Positions 17,625 through 26,601 of a stretch of 64,000 nucleotides of DNA are shown one piece after another. Position 1 is the stretch's first letter; each line of letters opens with the position of its first letter. The DNA is taken from NCBI RefSeq assembly GCF_024199925.1, contig NZ_JANADR010000001.1, positions 5,397,501 through 5,461,500 of the forward strand. The letters are read 5' to 3'. This DNA is from Bradyrhizobium sp. CCGUVB1N3 (GTDB lineage Bacteria > Pseudomonadota > Alphaproteobacteria > Rhizobiales > Xanthobacteraceae). The notes beneath the pieces were generated by a model. It searched no databases, had not been told where the DNA came from, and saw nothing but the letters and a program-made list of their open reading frames with translations. Made by a program: the position numbers and the translations under genes.

Positions 17625-18198
17625 CTTCAGAACTCCGGAAATCAAACACGTCCGTTTCCGTTAGCACATAATCCAGCGCGACGTCGTGCGATAGTGCGGG
17701 AACGGCCTCGATCTCCTGCGCCGCAAATGCGAGCCCGATGCCGACGACATGCTTGGTCTTGCGCAAATGCGCGAAGGTGAAGTCGTAATGTCCCGCGCCA
17801 TAGCCGATGCGGTGACCGAGACGGTCGAACGCGGCAAGCGGCGTCAGCATGATGTCGGGGATGACCTCGGCCGCCGCCGGCGACGGCTCGGGAATGCCGA
17901 GCGGGCCGAGCATCAGCCGGTCGCTCGGATGCCAGATGCGAAAGATCAGCGACTTGCCGCGCGTGGTGACGCAAGGCAGCGCCAGCCGCGCGCCTTCGGC
18001 CGCGAGCTTCTGCATCAGGGGCACCGGATCGATCTCGCTGCGGATCGGCGAATAGCCCGAGACGATGCCGCCGGGCACGATCTCGAACGGCAGGCCGCGC
18101 TTGCCGAGCTTTACGGCGGCAGCGGCGCGTTTCTTCTCGCTGAGCGCATCGCGCTTGGCGAGTGCCTTGGCACGGAGTTCGGCTTTGGAGTTGGTCAT
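17602..18198 (-). CDS. 5-formyltetrahydrofolate cyclo-ligase
   Basis: ATP-dependent enzyme of folate metabolism (198 aa) converting 5-formyl-THF to 5,10-methenyl-THF. Recognisable parts are KAELRAKALAKRDAL, VSGYSPIRSEIDP, LALPCVTTRGKSLIFR and the C-terminal signature PLAAFDRLGHRIGYGAGHYD with the glycine-rich phosphate-binding turn. It lies downstream of 6S RNA and zapA on the same strand, an arrangement conserved widely in proteobacteria, where 6S RNA and ygfA/5-FCL are co-transcribed. The 3' end overlaps the phosphoesterase start. Confidence 0.93.
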   Translation of the reverse strand: MTNSKAELRAKALAKRDALSEKKRAAAAVKLGKRGLPFEIVPGGIVSGYSPIRSEIDPVPLMQKLAAEGARLALPCVTTRGKSLIFRIWHPSDRLMLGPLGIPEPSPAAAEVIPDIMLTPLAAFDRLGHRIGYGAGHYDFTFAHLRKTKHVVGIGLAFAAQEIEAVPALSHDVALDYVLTETDVFDFRSSEVAHSLRG

Positions 18199-18216
18199 GC
18201 GCTTCGGGTCCCAAGG

Positions 18217-18337
18217 TCATCACCCGCCTTGTGCGCCCTTGCGCACTGGGGCGGGTGATCCAGTATTCCAGAGGCGGTGATGCTCACACTCGAATGCGCG
18301 GCGTACTGGATTCCCCGCTTTCGCGGGGAATGACACT
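18217..18337. repeat. Intergenic repeat with GTCATTCCCCGCGAAAGCGGGGAA hairpin
   Basis: Two hairpin blocks, TCATCACCCGCC...GGCGGGTGAT and TTCCCCGCTTTCGCGGGGAA, are separated by about 45 bases. The element sits between the 6S RNA and the 5-FCL start, so it would be transcribed in the 6S read-through message. Its position could affect 6S 3'-end formation or 5-FCL translation; that is inference. Confidence 0.8.
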
Positions 18338-18340
18338 GTA

Positions 18341-18500
18341 CCTTGTGGGACCGACGCATCAGACGCACGAAGGCAAACAAAAGCGCGAAGCCGCAAACGC
18401 CGTTGAAGCACTCGATCCCGGAGTTCCCTACGAAAGTAGGTGGGCACCATATGTCCGGGCCCACGGGCCCGGCCAGGGACAGTTCCCTAAAGGATCGATA
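18341..18500 (-). ncRNA. ssrS: 6S RNA (ssrS), approximate ends
   Basis: The minus strand between zapA and 5-FCL can form the 6S architecture. A closing stem pairs CCGTGGGCCCG (near 18460) with CGGTCCCAC (near 18345), with one mismatch. The central part contains CTTTCGTAGGGAACTCCGGG and TCGAGTGC, which resemble the alphaproteobacterial 6S central bubble as I remember it. Known 6S RNAs of rhizobia occupy this same syntenic slot. The RNA binds housekeeping RNA polymerase holoenzyme and mimics an open promoter. The exact 5' and 3' ends are not determined; the 5' end may extend to about 18500 or begin nearer 18475. Confidence 0.75.
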
Positions 18501-18593
18501 AGGCCCCGGGGATATATGGCTCCTGACGCGCGCCACAGCTTCGCTTGGGGCAATCTAACAACGATGCTGACGAATCGCCAGCCCACTCCTTCG

Positions 18594-18977
18594 TCAACCG
18601 ATCGCAATCCCGTTGCCGACGGTCCGGTTCAGGACCTGGGTCGACTTCTCGATGCGCTCGGCGGCGGCGTTGAGCGCATTGACCACGGCGGTCTGCGTCA
18701 TCCTGGCCCGCTCGGCGGCGGCATTGCGGAAATCCCTCAGCTCGTTCACCTCGGCTTCCAGCGTGCGGGCGCGATTTCCCGCATCGACCAGCTCGTCGCA
18801 CACGGTCAGCGCCGCCATCACGGTGAGCCGCGCATCGCCGATCTCGCCGAATTTTCCACGCAGATTCTGGATCCGCGATTCCAGGCTTTCGGCGAGCTTC
18901 AACAGCCGCACCTCCTGCCCCTCCTCGCACGCCATGCGATATTGCCGGCCGTTGATGGTGACGTTGATGTGGCTCAT
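18594..18977 (-). CDS. zapA: Cell division protein ZapA
   Basis: ZapA (127 aa) bundles FtsZ filaments at mid-cell. The N-terminal globular part has VTINGRQYRMACEEGQE and LAESLESRIQNLR, followed by a long helix (NRARTLEAEVNELRDFRNAAAERA) that forms the coiled coil. It starts at ATG 18977, overlapping the DUF4164 stop by 4 bp. A second-type ftsZ gene lies 18 kb away in this window, but there is no direct linkage. Confidence 0.9.
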   Translation of the reverse strand: MSHINVTINGRQYRMACEEGQEVRLLKLAESLESRIQNLRGKFGEIGDARLTVMAALTVCDELVDAGNRARTLEAEVNELRDFRNAAAERARMTQTAVVNALNAAAERIEKSTQVLNRTVGNGIAIG

Positions 18978-19294
18978 CCATCCTCTCCGGTATCGAGCAC
19001 CGAACGTATCGTGACGATCGCAGAATCCAGCCGATCGGAGATTTCGCGATTGGTGCGCTCGAGCTTGCGCGCCTTCATCAACGCACCGTCGAGCTCGTCG
19101 GCGAGTCGCGAGCGATCCGTGCCCAGCGCCTGGATGCGCGTCGCGAGCTCGTTCTCGTCGCGATCGGCATCGCGCCGCCGCTCGACCGCGCTCTCCAGCG
19201 CGTCGAGCGCGGCCATGAGTCTGCGTGTCGCGATCTCGATCTCGACGGCGGCGGACTCCGTCATAGCGGAACTGTTGGCAGCGCGATCGCTCAT
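18974..19294 (-). CDS. DUF4164 coiled-coil protein
   Basis: A 106-aa protein predicted to be mostly coiled coil (ALDALESAVERRRDADRDENELATRIQ, DGALMKARKLERTNREISDRLDSAI; shown in short parts). It corresponds to the DUF4164 family found directly upstream of zapA in Rhizobiales. The 4-bp ATGA overlap with zapA argues for coupled translation and a shared role in cell division, perhaps as a ZapB-like partner; that role is inference from linkage and shape. Confidence 0.82.
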   Translation of the reverse strand: MSDRAANSSAMTESAAVEIEIATRRLMAALDALESAVERRRDADRDENELATRIQALGTDRSRLADELDGALMKARKLERTNREISDRLDSAIVTIRSVLDTGEDG

Positions 19295-19652
19295 GCAGTC
19301 AGCGGCGGACCTCTAGGTTGGCTTACCGCCCGGCAAAAGACTCGGTTCGGCAAGCGGTTAGAAGCAGAAATTTACGTGGCAGGGAAGCCAAGCGCAACGC
19401 CGCCTTGAAACTATGCACCGTTTGTCGGGGGCACGCTCCCTGCGCAAACGCGTTCCGTGTTTGTCGCGAGGGAAAACCGGTCTCCACTTTTCGGATTGTG
19501 CCCAAGCAACTTTTACGGTCAGCCCGACGTTCGATTGCCTTGGACTCCCGGAACCGAGATGCTATCCAGCCCCGACCCTCAGCGGCCGAAAGGCTCCTTC
19601 CCGCGCGGGCGTACACCGCCACCAAGCGCCTCATTTCAGACGGATTTCAGAC
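19295..19652. other. Intergenic region upstream of tkt, no gene recognised
   Basis: This 358-bp space separates the divergent DUF4164 and tkt genes and must hold both promoters. An open frame continues in phase upstream of tkt, but its residues show no conservation. A stretch AAAACCGGTCTCCACTTTTCGG near 19483 resembles a degraded copy of a common intergenic repeat. No riboswitch or clear operator could be recognised. Confidence 0.5.
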
Positions 19653-21635
19653 ATGACGCAGGTCGACCCCACCCGTATGGCCAATGCGATCCGCGGGCTC
19701 TCGATGGACGCGGTCGAGAAGGCCAAGTCCGGCCATCCCGGCCTGCCGATGGGTGCCGCCGACATCGCCACCGTCCTGTTCACACAGTTCCTGAAATTCG
19801 ACGCCCAGGCCCCCGCCTGGCCCGACCGCGACCGCTTCGTGCTGTCGGCGGGCCACGGCTCGATGCTGCTCTATTCGCTGCTGTTCCTGACCGGCAATCC
19901 GGACATGACGCTGGACCAGCTCAAGCAGTTCCGCCAGCTCGGCTCGCTGACCCCCGGCCACCCCGAGAACTTCCACACCAAGGGCATCGAGACCACGACC
20001 GGCCCGCTCGGCCAGGGCATTTCCACCGCGGTCGGCATGGCGCTCGCCGAGAAGATGCTGGCCGCCGAGTTCGGCAAGAAGATCGTCGACCACCACACCT
20101 ATGTGCTCGCCTCCGACGGCGACCTGATGGAAGGCGTGTCGCAGGAAGCGATCGCGATGGCCGGGCACTGGAAGCTGAACAAGCTGATCGTGCTCTATGA
20201 CGACAACGGCATCTCGATCGACGGCCCGACCTCGATCGCAGACTCGGTCGACCAGGTGAAGCGCTTCAAGTCGGCGGGTTGGGCTGCCGAGAAGATCGAC
20301 GGCCAGGATCAGGCCGCGATATCAGCCGCGATCACGCGTGCAAAGAAATCCAACAAGCCGACGCTGATCGCCTGCCGCACCACCATCGGCTACGGCGCGC
20401 CACACAAGGCCGGCACCGCGAAAGTGCATGGCGAGGCGCTCGGCGCCGACGAGCTCAAGGCCGCAAAGGAAAATCTCGGCATCTCGCTCGAGCCGTTCTC
20501 GGTGCCAGACGACGTGCTCAAGGCCTGGCGCGCGGCTGGCAGCCGCGGCGCGGCTGCACGGCAGGAGTGGGAAGCGCGGATTGGTGAACTCGGCAGCCGC
20601 AAGCGCGCCGAATTCGAGCGCCGCCTGCGCCATGAGCGCCCGGCGTCGCTGGCGAAGGCGCTGAAGGCGCACAAGAAGGGCCTTCTGGAAAACCCGCTCA
20701 ACGTCGCGACCCGCAAATCCTCGGAGGCGGCGATCGAGGCGATCGCGGCCGCGATGCCGATGGAGTTTTTGGCTGGATCGGCCGACCTCACCGGCTCGAA
20801 CAACAACAAGGCGAAGTCGGCGGTCGCCTTCTCCGCCAAGACGCCGAAGGGCCGCTTCATTCATTACGGCATCCGCGAGCACGGCATGTGTGCCGCGATG
20901 AACGGCATCTTCCTGCATGGCGGCTTCGCGCCGAACGGCGCGACCTTCCTGGTGTTCACCGATTATGCGCGGCCGGCGATGCGCATTGCCGCCTTGATGG
21001 GCGCGGGTGTCGTCTACGTGATGACCCACGATTCCATCGGGCTTGGCGAGGACGGTCCGACCCATCAGCCGGTCGAGCATCTCGCCGCGCTGCGCGCGAT
21101 TCCGAACATGCGTGTGTTCCGCCCCTGCGATTCCATCGAGGTCGCCGAGTGCTGGGAGCTGGCGCTGAACCGCACCGACGGGCCGACGGTGCTGGCGCTG
21201 ACGCGTCAGAACCTGCCGCAGCTCCGCAGCTCCGCCAACGAGAACCCCTGCCAGTACGGCGCCTACGAGCTGGTCGCAGCCCAAGGCGAAGCCAAGGCAA
21301 CGCTGTTCGCCTCGGGCTCCGAGGTCGAGATAGCGGTCGCTGCCCAGAAGCAGCTCGCCGAGCGCGGCATCCCGACGCGGGTGGTCTCGGTGCCCTCGCT
21401 CGAGCTCTTGTTAGCGCAACCAGAGGCCAAGCGTGCCGCGATCATCGGCAACGCGCCGATCAAGGTCGCGATCGAGGCCGCGGTGCGCTGGGGCTGGGAC
21501 GCCGTGATCGGCCAGGATGGTGAATTTATCGGCATGCATTCCTTCGGTGCGAGCGCGCCTGCCAAGGACCTTTTCAAGCACTTTGGAATTACCGCCGAGG
21601 CTGCGATTAACGCTGTCGTGAAGCGCGTTTCCTGA
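19653..21635 (+). CDS. tkt: Transketolase
   Basis: Thiamine-diphosphate enzyme (660 aa) moving two-carbon units in the pentose phosphate and Calvin cycles. The N-terminus [26 protein letters not shown] motif (described in parts: [16 protein letters not shown]), the ThDP/Mg site [13 protein letters not shown], the pyrimidine-domain [13 protein letters not shown] and the C-terminal [12 protein letters not shown] are all present. ATG 19653 is preferred over an upstream extension of about 80 codons that lies in intergenic sequence. It opens a run of lower-glycolysis/Calvin genes on the plus strand: tkt, gap, pgk, fbaA and fba. Confidence 0.96.
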   Translation: MTQVDPTRMANAIRGLSMDAVEKAKSGHPGLPMGAADIATVLFTQFLKFDAQAPAWPDRDRFVLSAGHGSMLLYSLLFLTGNPDMTLDQLKQFRQLGSLTPGHPENFHTKGIETTTGPLGQGISTAVGMALAEKMLAAEFGKKIVDHHTYVLASDGDLMEGVSQEAIAMAGHWKLNKLIVLYDDNGISIDGPTSIADSVDQVKRFKSAGWAAEKIDGQDQAAISAAITRAKKSNKPTLIACRTTIGYGAPHKAGTAKVHGEALGADELKAAKENLGISLEPFSVPDDVLKAWRAAGSRGAAARQEWEARIGELGSRKRAEFERRLRHERPASLAKALKAHKKGLLENPLNVATRKSSEAAIEAIAAAMPMEFLAGSADLTGSNNNKAKSAVAFSAKTPKGRFIHYGIREHGMCAAMNGIFLHGGFAPNGATFLVFTDYARPAMRIAALMGAGVVYVMTHDSIGLGEDGPTHQPVEHLAALRAIPNMRVFRPCDSIEVAECWELALNRTDGPTVLALTRQNLPQLRSSANENPCQYGAYELVAAQGEAKATLFASGSEVEIAVAAQKQLAERGIPTRVVSVPSLELLLAQPEAKRAAIIGNAPIKVAIEAAVRWGWDAVIGQDGEFIGMHSFGASAPAKDLFKHFGITAEAAINAVVKRVS

Positions 21636-21688
21636 GAGTTGAGCTTGCCGGAAAAAAGGACTACCAAGCTCTCCATATGATCAAGTAC

Positions 21689-21707
21689 CGCCCGGCCGAA
21701 CCGGGCG
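21689..21707. other. GC-rich hairpin in the tkt-gap spacer
   Basis: CGCCCGG and CCGGGCG form a 7-bp stem around a CCGAA loop, 76 bp before the gap start. No T-run follows, so a simple Rho-independent terminator is not supported. It may be an mRNA processing or stability element between tkt and gap. Confidence 0.45.
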
Positions 21708-21782
21708 TCCGCCCTAAAAAACCCTCGCAGGCGCGCTAGCTGCGTTCTGCGGGATGACAACGGTCATTGAAGGAGACGAAAG

Positions 21783-22790
21783 ATGGCAGTCCGCGTTGCA
21801 ATTAACGGTTTTGGCCGCATCGGCCGCAACATCCTGCGGGCCATCGCCGAGTCCGGCCGCAAGGACGTCGAGGTGGTCGCCATCAACGATCTCGGACCGG
21901 TGGAGACCAACGCGCATCTGCTCCGCTTCGACTCCGTGCACGGCCGCTTCCCGGGAACCGTGACCGTCGAGGGCGACACGATCAACCTCGGCACCGGCAA
22001 GATCAAGGTGACCGCCGAGCGCGATCCCTCCAAGCTGCCCTGGAAGGATCTCGGCATCGACATCGCGATGGAATGCACCGGCATCTTCACCGCCAAGGAG
22101 AAGGCCTCCGCGCATCTGACCGCCGGCGCCAAGCGCGTGCTGGTCTCCGCGCCCGCTGACGGCGCCGATGCGACGATCGTCTACGGCGTCAACCACGACA
22201 CGCTGACCAAGGATCACCTGGTCGTCTCCAACGGCTCCTGCACGACGAACTGCCTTGCGCCGGTCGCCAAGGTCCTGAACGACCTCGTCGGCATCGAGAC
22301 CGGTTTCATGACCACGATCCACGCCTACACCGGCGACCAGCCGACGCTCGACACGCTGCACAAGGATCTCTACCGCGGCCGTGCCGCGGCGATGTCGATG
22401 ATCCCGACCTCGACGGGCGCAGCCAAGGCGATCGGCCTCGTGCTGCCGGAGCTGAAGGGCAAGCTCGACGGCGTCGCGATCCGCGTGCCGACCCCGAACG
22501 TCTCGGTCGTCGACCTCAAGATCGTCGCAAAGCGCTCAACCGACGCGAAGGAAGTCAACGCGGCGATGAAGCGCGCCTCCGAGCAGCAGCTCAAGGGCAT
22601 CCTCGGCTACACCACGGCGCCGAACGTCTCGATCGACTTCAACCACGACCCGCACTCCTCCACGTTCCACGAGGACCAGACCAAGGTACAGAACGGCACG
22701 CTGGTGCGCGTGATGTCCTGGTACGACAACGAGTGGGGCTTCTCGAACCGCATGGCGGACACCGCCGTTGCGATGAGCAAGGTGCTCTAG
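21783..22790 (+). CDS. gap: Type I glyceraldehyde-3-phosphate dehydrogenase
   Basis: A 335-aa NAD(P)-dependent enzyme of glycolysis and the Calvin cycle. The Rossmann motif [12 protein letters not shown] opens the protein, and the catalytic cysteine lies in [15 protein letters not shown]. The phosphate-binding and C-terminal segments ([33 protein letters not shown]) are intact. GGAGACGAAAG precedes the ATG at good distance. It lies 147 bp after tkt and just before a 47-aa membrane protein and pgk. Cofactor preference (NAD versus NADP) cannot be fixed by eye. Confidence 0.96.
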   Translation: MAVRVAINGFGRIGRNILRAIAESGRKDVEVVAINDLGPVETNAHLLRFDSVHGRFPGTVTVEGDTINLGTGKIKVTAERDPSKLPWKDLGIDIAMECTGIFTAKEKASAHLTAGAKRVLVSAPADGADATIVYGVNHDTLTKDHLVVSNGSCTTNCLAPVAKVLNDLVGIETGFMTTIHAYTGDQPTLDTLHKDLYRGRAAAMSMIPTSTGAAKAIGLVLPELKGKLDGVAIRVPTPNVSVVDLKIVAKRSTDAKEVNAAMKRASEQQLKGILGYTTAPNVSIDFNHDPHSSTFHEDQTKVQNGTLVRVMSWYDNEWGFSNRMADTAVAMSKVL

Positions 22791-22800
22791 AGGAAGCGCG

Positions 22801-22944
22801 ATGACGCTTCCTGCCTGGATCGGAATTCCCGGCGCGATATTGCTGCTCGCGATTGTCGTCTACGGATTCCGACAGGGCATGAAGGTCACAAACAAGCAGG
22901 AGGGGGATCCGCCGACGCACTATGGCGGCGACTATTCCCCCTAA
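22801..22944 (+). CDS. Small single-pass membrane protein between gap and pgk
   Basis: A 47-codon frame from ATG 22801 to TAA 22944, with AGGAAG seven bases upstream. The product starts MTLPAWIGIPGAILLLAIVV, giving one strong membrane helix (about residues 5-22). A short basic-then-acidic tail follows, ending THYGGDYSP. It begins 10 bp after the gap stop and ends 24 bp before the pgk start, so it is almost certainly in the same transcript. I do not recognise a family. Good ribosome site, correct spacing and membrane-helix coherence argue that it is real; its role, if any, in anchoring or regulating the neighbouring enzymes is unknown. Confidence 0.7.
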   Translation: MTLPAWIGIPGAILLLAIVVYGFRQGMKVTNKQEGDPPTHYGGDYSP

Positions 22945-22968
22945 ACCAGTACGCGTGGCGGTGATTTC

Positions 22969-24162
22969 ATGACAAACTTCCGCACCCTCGATGACGTGGA
23001 CGTGAAGGGCAAGCGCGTGCTGCTGCGCGTCGATCTCAACGTGCCGATGGACAATGGGCGCGTCACGGATGCGACCCGGCTCGAGCGCGTCGCGCCGACC
23101 ATCACCGAGATCGCGGACAAGGGCGGCAAGGTCATCCTGCTCGCACATTTCGGCCGGCCCAAGGGCCGCGATCCGAAGGAGTCGCTCGCGCCGGTCGCAG
23201 AAGCGCTGTCGAAAGTGGTGAAGCGGCCCGTTGCGTTTGCCGACGACTGCATCGGCGAGCCCGCGGCCAAGGCCGTGGCTATGCTGAACGATGGCGACAT
23301 CCTGTGCCTGGAAAACACCCGCTTCCACAAGGAAGAGGAAAAGAACGATCCGGCCTTCGTCGCGGAGCTCGCAAAGCTCGGCGACATCTGGGTCAATGAC
23401 GCATTTTCCGCCGCGCACCGCGCCCACGCCTCGACCGAAGGCCTCGGCCACAAGCTGCCGGGCTATGCCGGCCGCACCATGCAGGCCGAGCTCGATGCGC
23501 TGGAGAAGGCGCTGGAAGCGCCGACCAAGCCCGTGATCGCGATCATCGGCGGCGCCAAGGTCTCGACCAAGATCGACCTATTGGAAAACCTCGTCAGCAA
23601 GGTCGATGCGCTCGTGATTGGCGGTGGCATGGCCAACACCTTCCTGCACGCCCAGGGCGTCGCGGTCGGCAAGTCGCTGGCCGAGAAGGATCTTGCTGCG
23701 ACCGCCGTGCGCATCATGGAGAAGGCCGAGGCCGCGAACTGCGCCATCATCCTCCCAGTGGACGCCACCGTCGCCTATCATTTCGCCGCCAATGCGCCGT
23801 CCCATGCTTACGGCCTCGACGCGATCCCGGCCGACGGCATGATCCTCGACGTCGGCCCGCAATCGGTCGTGCGCATCCATGCCGCGATCGACGATGCGGC
23901 AACCCTGGTCTGGAACGGCCCGTTGGGAGCCTTCGAGCTTCAGCCGTTCGACCGCGGCACCGTGGCAGCCGCCAAGCACGCTGCCGAACGCACCAAAGCG
24001 AAGAAGCTGATCTCGATCGCAGGTGGTGGTGACACCGTCGCAGCGCTCAACCAGGCCGGCGTCGGCTCCGATTTCACCTATGTCTCGACCGCCGGTGGCG
24101 CATTTCTTGAATGGATGGAAGGCAAGCCCCTGCCTGGCGTCGAAGTTTTGCGCACCAAGTAA
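22969..24162 (+). CDS. pgk: Phosphoglycerate kinase
   Basis: A 397-aa monomeric kinase interconverting 1,3-bisphosphoglycerate + ADP and 3-phosphoglycerate + ATP. The N-terminal [12 protein letters not shown], substrate-binding HFGRPKGRD, hinge and nucleotide-domain segments ([30 protein letters not shown]) and the C-terminal [13 protein letters not shown] loop are present. It follows gap and the small membrane protein, and precedes fbaA by 39 bp, consistent with one operon. Confidence 0.96.
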   Translation: MTNFRTLDDVDVKGKRVLLRVDLNVPMDNGRVTDATRLERVAPTITEIADKGGKVILLAHFGRPKGRDPKESLAPVAEALSKVVKRPVAFADDCIGEPAAKAVAMLNDGDILCLENTRFHKEEEKNDPAFVAELAKLGDIWVNDAFSAAHRAHASTEGLGHKLPGYAGRTMQAELDALEKALEAPTKPVIAIIGGAKVSTKIDLLENLVSKVDALVIGGGMANTFLHAQGVAVGKSLAEKDLAATAVRIMEKAEAANCAIILPVDATVAYHFAANAPSHAYGLDAIPADGMILDVGPQSVVRIHAAIDDAATLVWNGPLGAFELQPFDRGTVAAAKHAAERTKAKKLISIAGGGDTVAALNQAGVGSDFTYVSTAGGAFLEWMEGKPLPGVEVLRTK

Positions 24163-24201
24163 GTTAGTTGGCCGGAAGGCCCAAACGGGAGAAAAACACA
24201 G

Positions 24202-25269
24202 ATGGCTCGGATCACGTTGCGTCAATTGCTCGACCATGCTGCGGAGAACGAGTACGGCGTGCCGGCCTTCAACATCAACAACATGGAGCAGGCGCTGGCG
24301 ATCATGGACGCGGCCAACCAGGTCGACGCGCCCGTCATCATCCAGGCCTCGCGCGGCGCGCGCTCCTACGCCAACGATGTCATGCTCAAGCACATGATGG
24401 ACGCGGTGACCGAGATCTATCCGCACATCCCGGTCTGCGTGCATCTCGACCACGGCAATGAGCCGGCGACCTGCATGACCGCGATCCAGGCCGGCTTCAC
24501 CTCCGTCATGATGGACGGCTCGCTGAAGGCCGACGGCAAGACCCCTGGTGACTGGGGCTACAATGTCGGCGTCACCAAGACCGTGACCGACATGGCCCAT
24601 CTCGGCGGCATCTCGGTGGAAGGCGAACTCGGCGTGCTCGGCTCGCTCGAGACCGGCATGGGCGACAAGGAAGACGGCCACGGCGCCGAGGGCAAGCTGT
24701 CGCACGACCAGCTCCTGACCAACCCCGACGAGGCCGTGAAGTTCGTCAAGGAGACCCAGGTCGACGCTCTCGCGATCGCGATGGGCACCTCGCACGGCGC
24801 CTACAAGTTCACCCGCAAGCCGGACGGCGACATCCTCGCCATGAACGTGATCGAGGAGATCCACCGCAAGCTGCCGAACACGCATCTTGTGATGCACGGC
24901 TCCTCGTCGGTGCCGCAGGAGCTTCAGGAGATCATCAACGCCAACGGCGGCAAGATGAAGCCGACCTGGGGCGTGCCGGTCGCCGAGATCCAGCGCGGTA
25001 TCAAGAACGGCGTGCGCAAGATCAACATCGACACCGACAACCGCATGGCGATGACCGGCCAGATCCGCAAGGTCCTGAAGGACAATCCGGAAGAGTTCGA
25101 TCCGCGCAAGTACCTGAAGCCGGCCATGGAAGCCATGACCAAGCTGTGCAAGCAGCGGCTCCAGGAGTTCAACACCGCAGGCCAGGCCTCCAAGATCAAG
25201 CGCGTCCTGACGACAGCCGAAATGGCCAAGCGCTACGCCAAGGGCGAGTTCACCCCGAAGATCGCGTGA
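24202..25269 (+). CDS. fbaA: Class II fructose-bisphosphate aldolase, Calvin-cycle subtype
   Basis: A 355-aa zinc-dependent aldolase of the CbbA/Fba class II type. Zinc ligands are visible in [10 protein letters not shown], in [10 protein letters not shown] with the following insert, and in [29 protein letters not shown] is the family's C-terminal phosphate-binding region. The long [29 protein letters not shown] insert (described in parts) fits the Calvin-cycle subgroup. It follows pgk by 39 bp. A class I aldolase lies next door, so the two nonhomologous enzymes duplicate one reaction. Confidence 0.95.
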   Translation: MARITLRQLLDHAAENEYGVPAFNINNMEQALAIMDAANQVDAPVIIQASRGARSYANDVMLKHMMDAVTEIYPHIPVCVHLDHGNEPATCMTAIQAGFTSVMMDGSLKADGKTPGDWGYNVGVTKTVTDMAHLGGISVEGELGVLGSLETGMGDKEDGHGAEGKLSHDQLLTNPDEAVKFVKETQVDALAIAMGTSHGAYKFTRKPDGDILAMNVIEEIHRKLPNTHLVMHGSSSVPQELQEIINANGGKMKPTWGVPVAEIQRGIKNGVRKINIDTDNRMAMTGQIRKVLKDNPEEFDPRKYLKPAMEAMTKLCKQRLQEFNTAGQASKIKRVLTTAEMAKRYAKGEFTPKIA

Positions 25270-25273
25270 TCTA

Positions 25274-25424
25274 TCCCTCCCTCTCCCCGCCCTTCGCGGG
25301 GAGAGGGTCGGGGTGAGGGGCTGCCTCAGCGAATGCGGTAACAGTGGATTCGCGGAGAGTCCCCCTCACCCGGATTTTACGCTTCGCGTAAAATCCGACC
25401 TCTCCCCGCAAGCGGGGCGAGGTG
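25274..25424. repeat. Imperfect palindromic intergenic repeat, CTCTCCCC family
   Basis: Left arm CTCCCTCTCCCCGCCCTTCG...GTGAGGGG (25275-25322) and right arm CCCCTCACCC...CCTCTCCCCGCAAGCGG (25362-25424) are reverse complements. Inner hairpins include ATTTTACGCTTCGCGTAAAAT. Same family as 6127-6285. It separates the two aldolase genes and may end the pgk-fbaA transcript. A near-perfect palindrome CTCGGCAATTGCCCGAG at 25492-25508 follows, 50 bp before the class I aldolase. Confidence 0.85.
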
Positions 25425-25558
25425 AACGGTCGCCAGCCAGACCCAACGCATACCCAGCCGATCCCCCCCTTTACCCTGCGACCAACGTTAACTCGGCAAT
25501 TGCCCGAGAACGGTCTATTTTCGCGGGCAAGGCAGAATCGTTTTGGGAGGACCTCTCG

Positions 25559-26599
25559 ATGAATCTGACTGAGCTCAACAAGATCGCACAGGCCATGGTT
25601 ACGCCCGGCAAGGGCATCCTCGCCGCCGACGAATCCTCCGGCACCATCAAGAAGCGTTTTGACGCGATCGGCGTGGAATCCACCGAAGACAACCGCCGCG
25701 ACTACCGCGAGATGCTGTTTCGTTCCAAGGACGCCATGAGCCAGCACATCTCCGGCGTCATCCTCTATGACGAGACGATCTGGCAGAACGCCCGCGACGG
25801 CACCCCGCTGGTGAAGCTGATCGAAGAGAGCGGCGCGATTCCCGGCATCAAGGTGGATGAAGGCACGCAAGCCCTGCCGATGTGCGCCGGCGAGCTCGTC
25901 ACCGTCGGGCTGGACAAGCTCGCCGACCGCCTCAAGAAGTACTACGAGCGCGGGGCGCGCTTCGCCAAATGGCGCGCGGTGATCGACATCGGCAGCGGCA
26001 CTGGCGGCCGGGGCATCCCCTCGATGACCGCGATCAGCGTCAACGCGCATGCGCTGGCGCGCTATGCGGCGCTTTGCCAGGCCGCGCAGATCGTGCCAAT
26101 CGTCGAGCCGGAAGTGCTGATGGACGGCGACCACGACATCGACCGCTGCTATGACGTCACGCAGCGCGTGCTCAACAAGACGTTCCAGGAATTGCGCGTG
26201 CAGCGCGTCGCGCTCGAAGGCATGGTGCTGAAGCCCAACATGGCAGTCTCAGGCAAGAAGTGCGGCAAGCAGGCCTCCGTTGCGGAGGTTGCCGAGAAGA
26301 CCGTGCGCCTCCTCAAGGCCTGCGTGCCGGCCGCAGTGCCCGGCATCGCATTCCTCTCCGGAGGCCAATCCGACGAGGAGGCAACCGCGCATCTCGATGC
26401 CATGAACAGGCTTGGCCCGCTGCCGTGGCGGCTGACCTTCTCCTATGGCCGCGCGCTCCAGGCCGCGCCGCAGAAGGCCTGGTCGGGCAAGGCAGAAAAC
26501 GTCGCGGCGGGTCAAAGGGCCTTCGCCCATCGCGCGCGGATGAATGCGCTCGCCAGCCGCGGCGAATGGGACAGCGGGCTCGAAAAGAAGGCGGCCTAG
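25559..26599 (+). CDS. Class I fructose-bisphosphate aldolase
   Basis: A 346-aa Schiff-base aldolase of the eukaryote-like class I family. The hallmarks are ILAADESSGTIKKRF near the N-terminus, AKWRAVIDIGSGTGGRGIPS, IVEPEVLMDGDHD, the lysine-containing GMVLKPNMAVSGK and FLSGGQSDEEAT. The ATG at 25559 is preceded by GGGAGGACC at proper spacing. An upstream in-frame extension lies in the repeat and is not conserved. Its location directly after the class II enzyme, but with its own leader, suggests separate control. Confidence 0.95.
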   Translation: MNLTELNKIAQAMVTPGKGILAADESSGTIKKRFDAIGVESTEDNRRDYREMLFRSKDAMSQHISGVILYDETIWQNARDGTPLVKLIEESGAIPGIKVDEGTQALPMCAGELVTVGLDKLADRLKKYYERGARFAKWRAVIDIGSGTGGRGIPSMTAISVNAHALARYAALCQAAQIVPIVEPEVLMDGDHDIDRCYDVTQRVLNKTFQELRVQRVALEGMVLKPNMAVSGKKCGKQASVAEVAEKTVRLLKACVPAAVPGIAFLSGGQSDEEATAHLDAMNRLGPLPWRLTFSYGRALQAAPQKAWSGKAENVAAGQRAFAHRARMNALASRGEWDSGLEKKAA

Positions 26600-26601
26600 A
26601 C

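Noticed and set aside
19413..19652. An 80-codon N-terminal extension of transketolase
   Set aside because: The residues show no similarity to transketolases, and ATG 19653 yields the normal family length.
21689..21714. Two mutually exclusive hairpins as an attenuator before gap
   Set aside because: The second stem would need a two-base loop, and no T-run follows, so attenuation is not supported.
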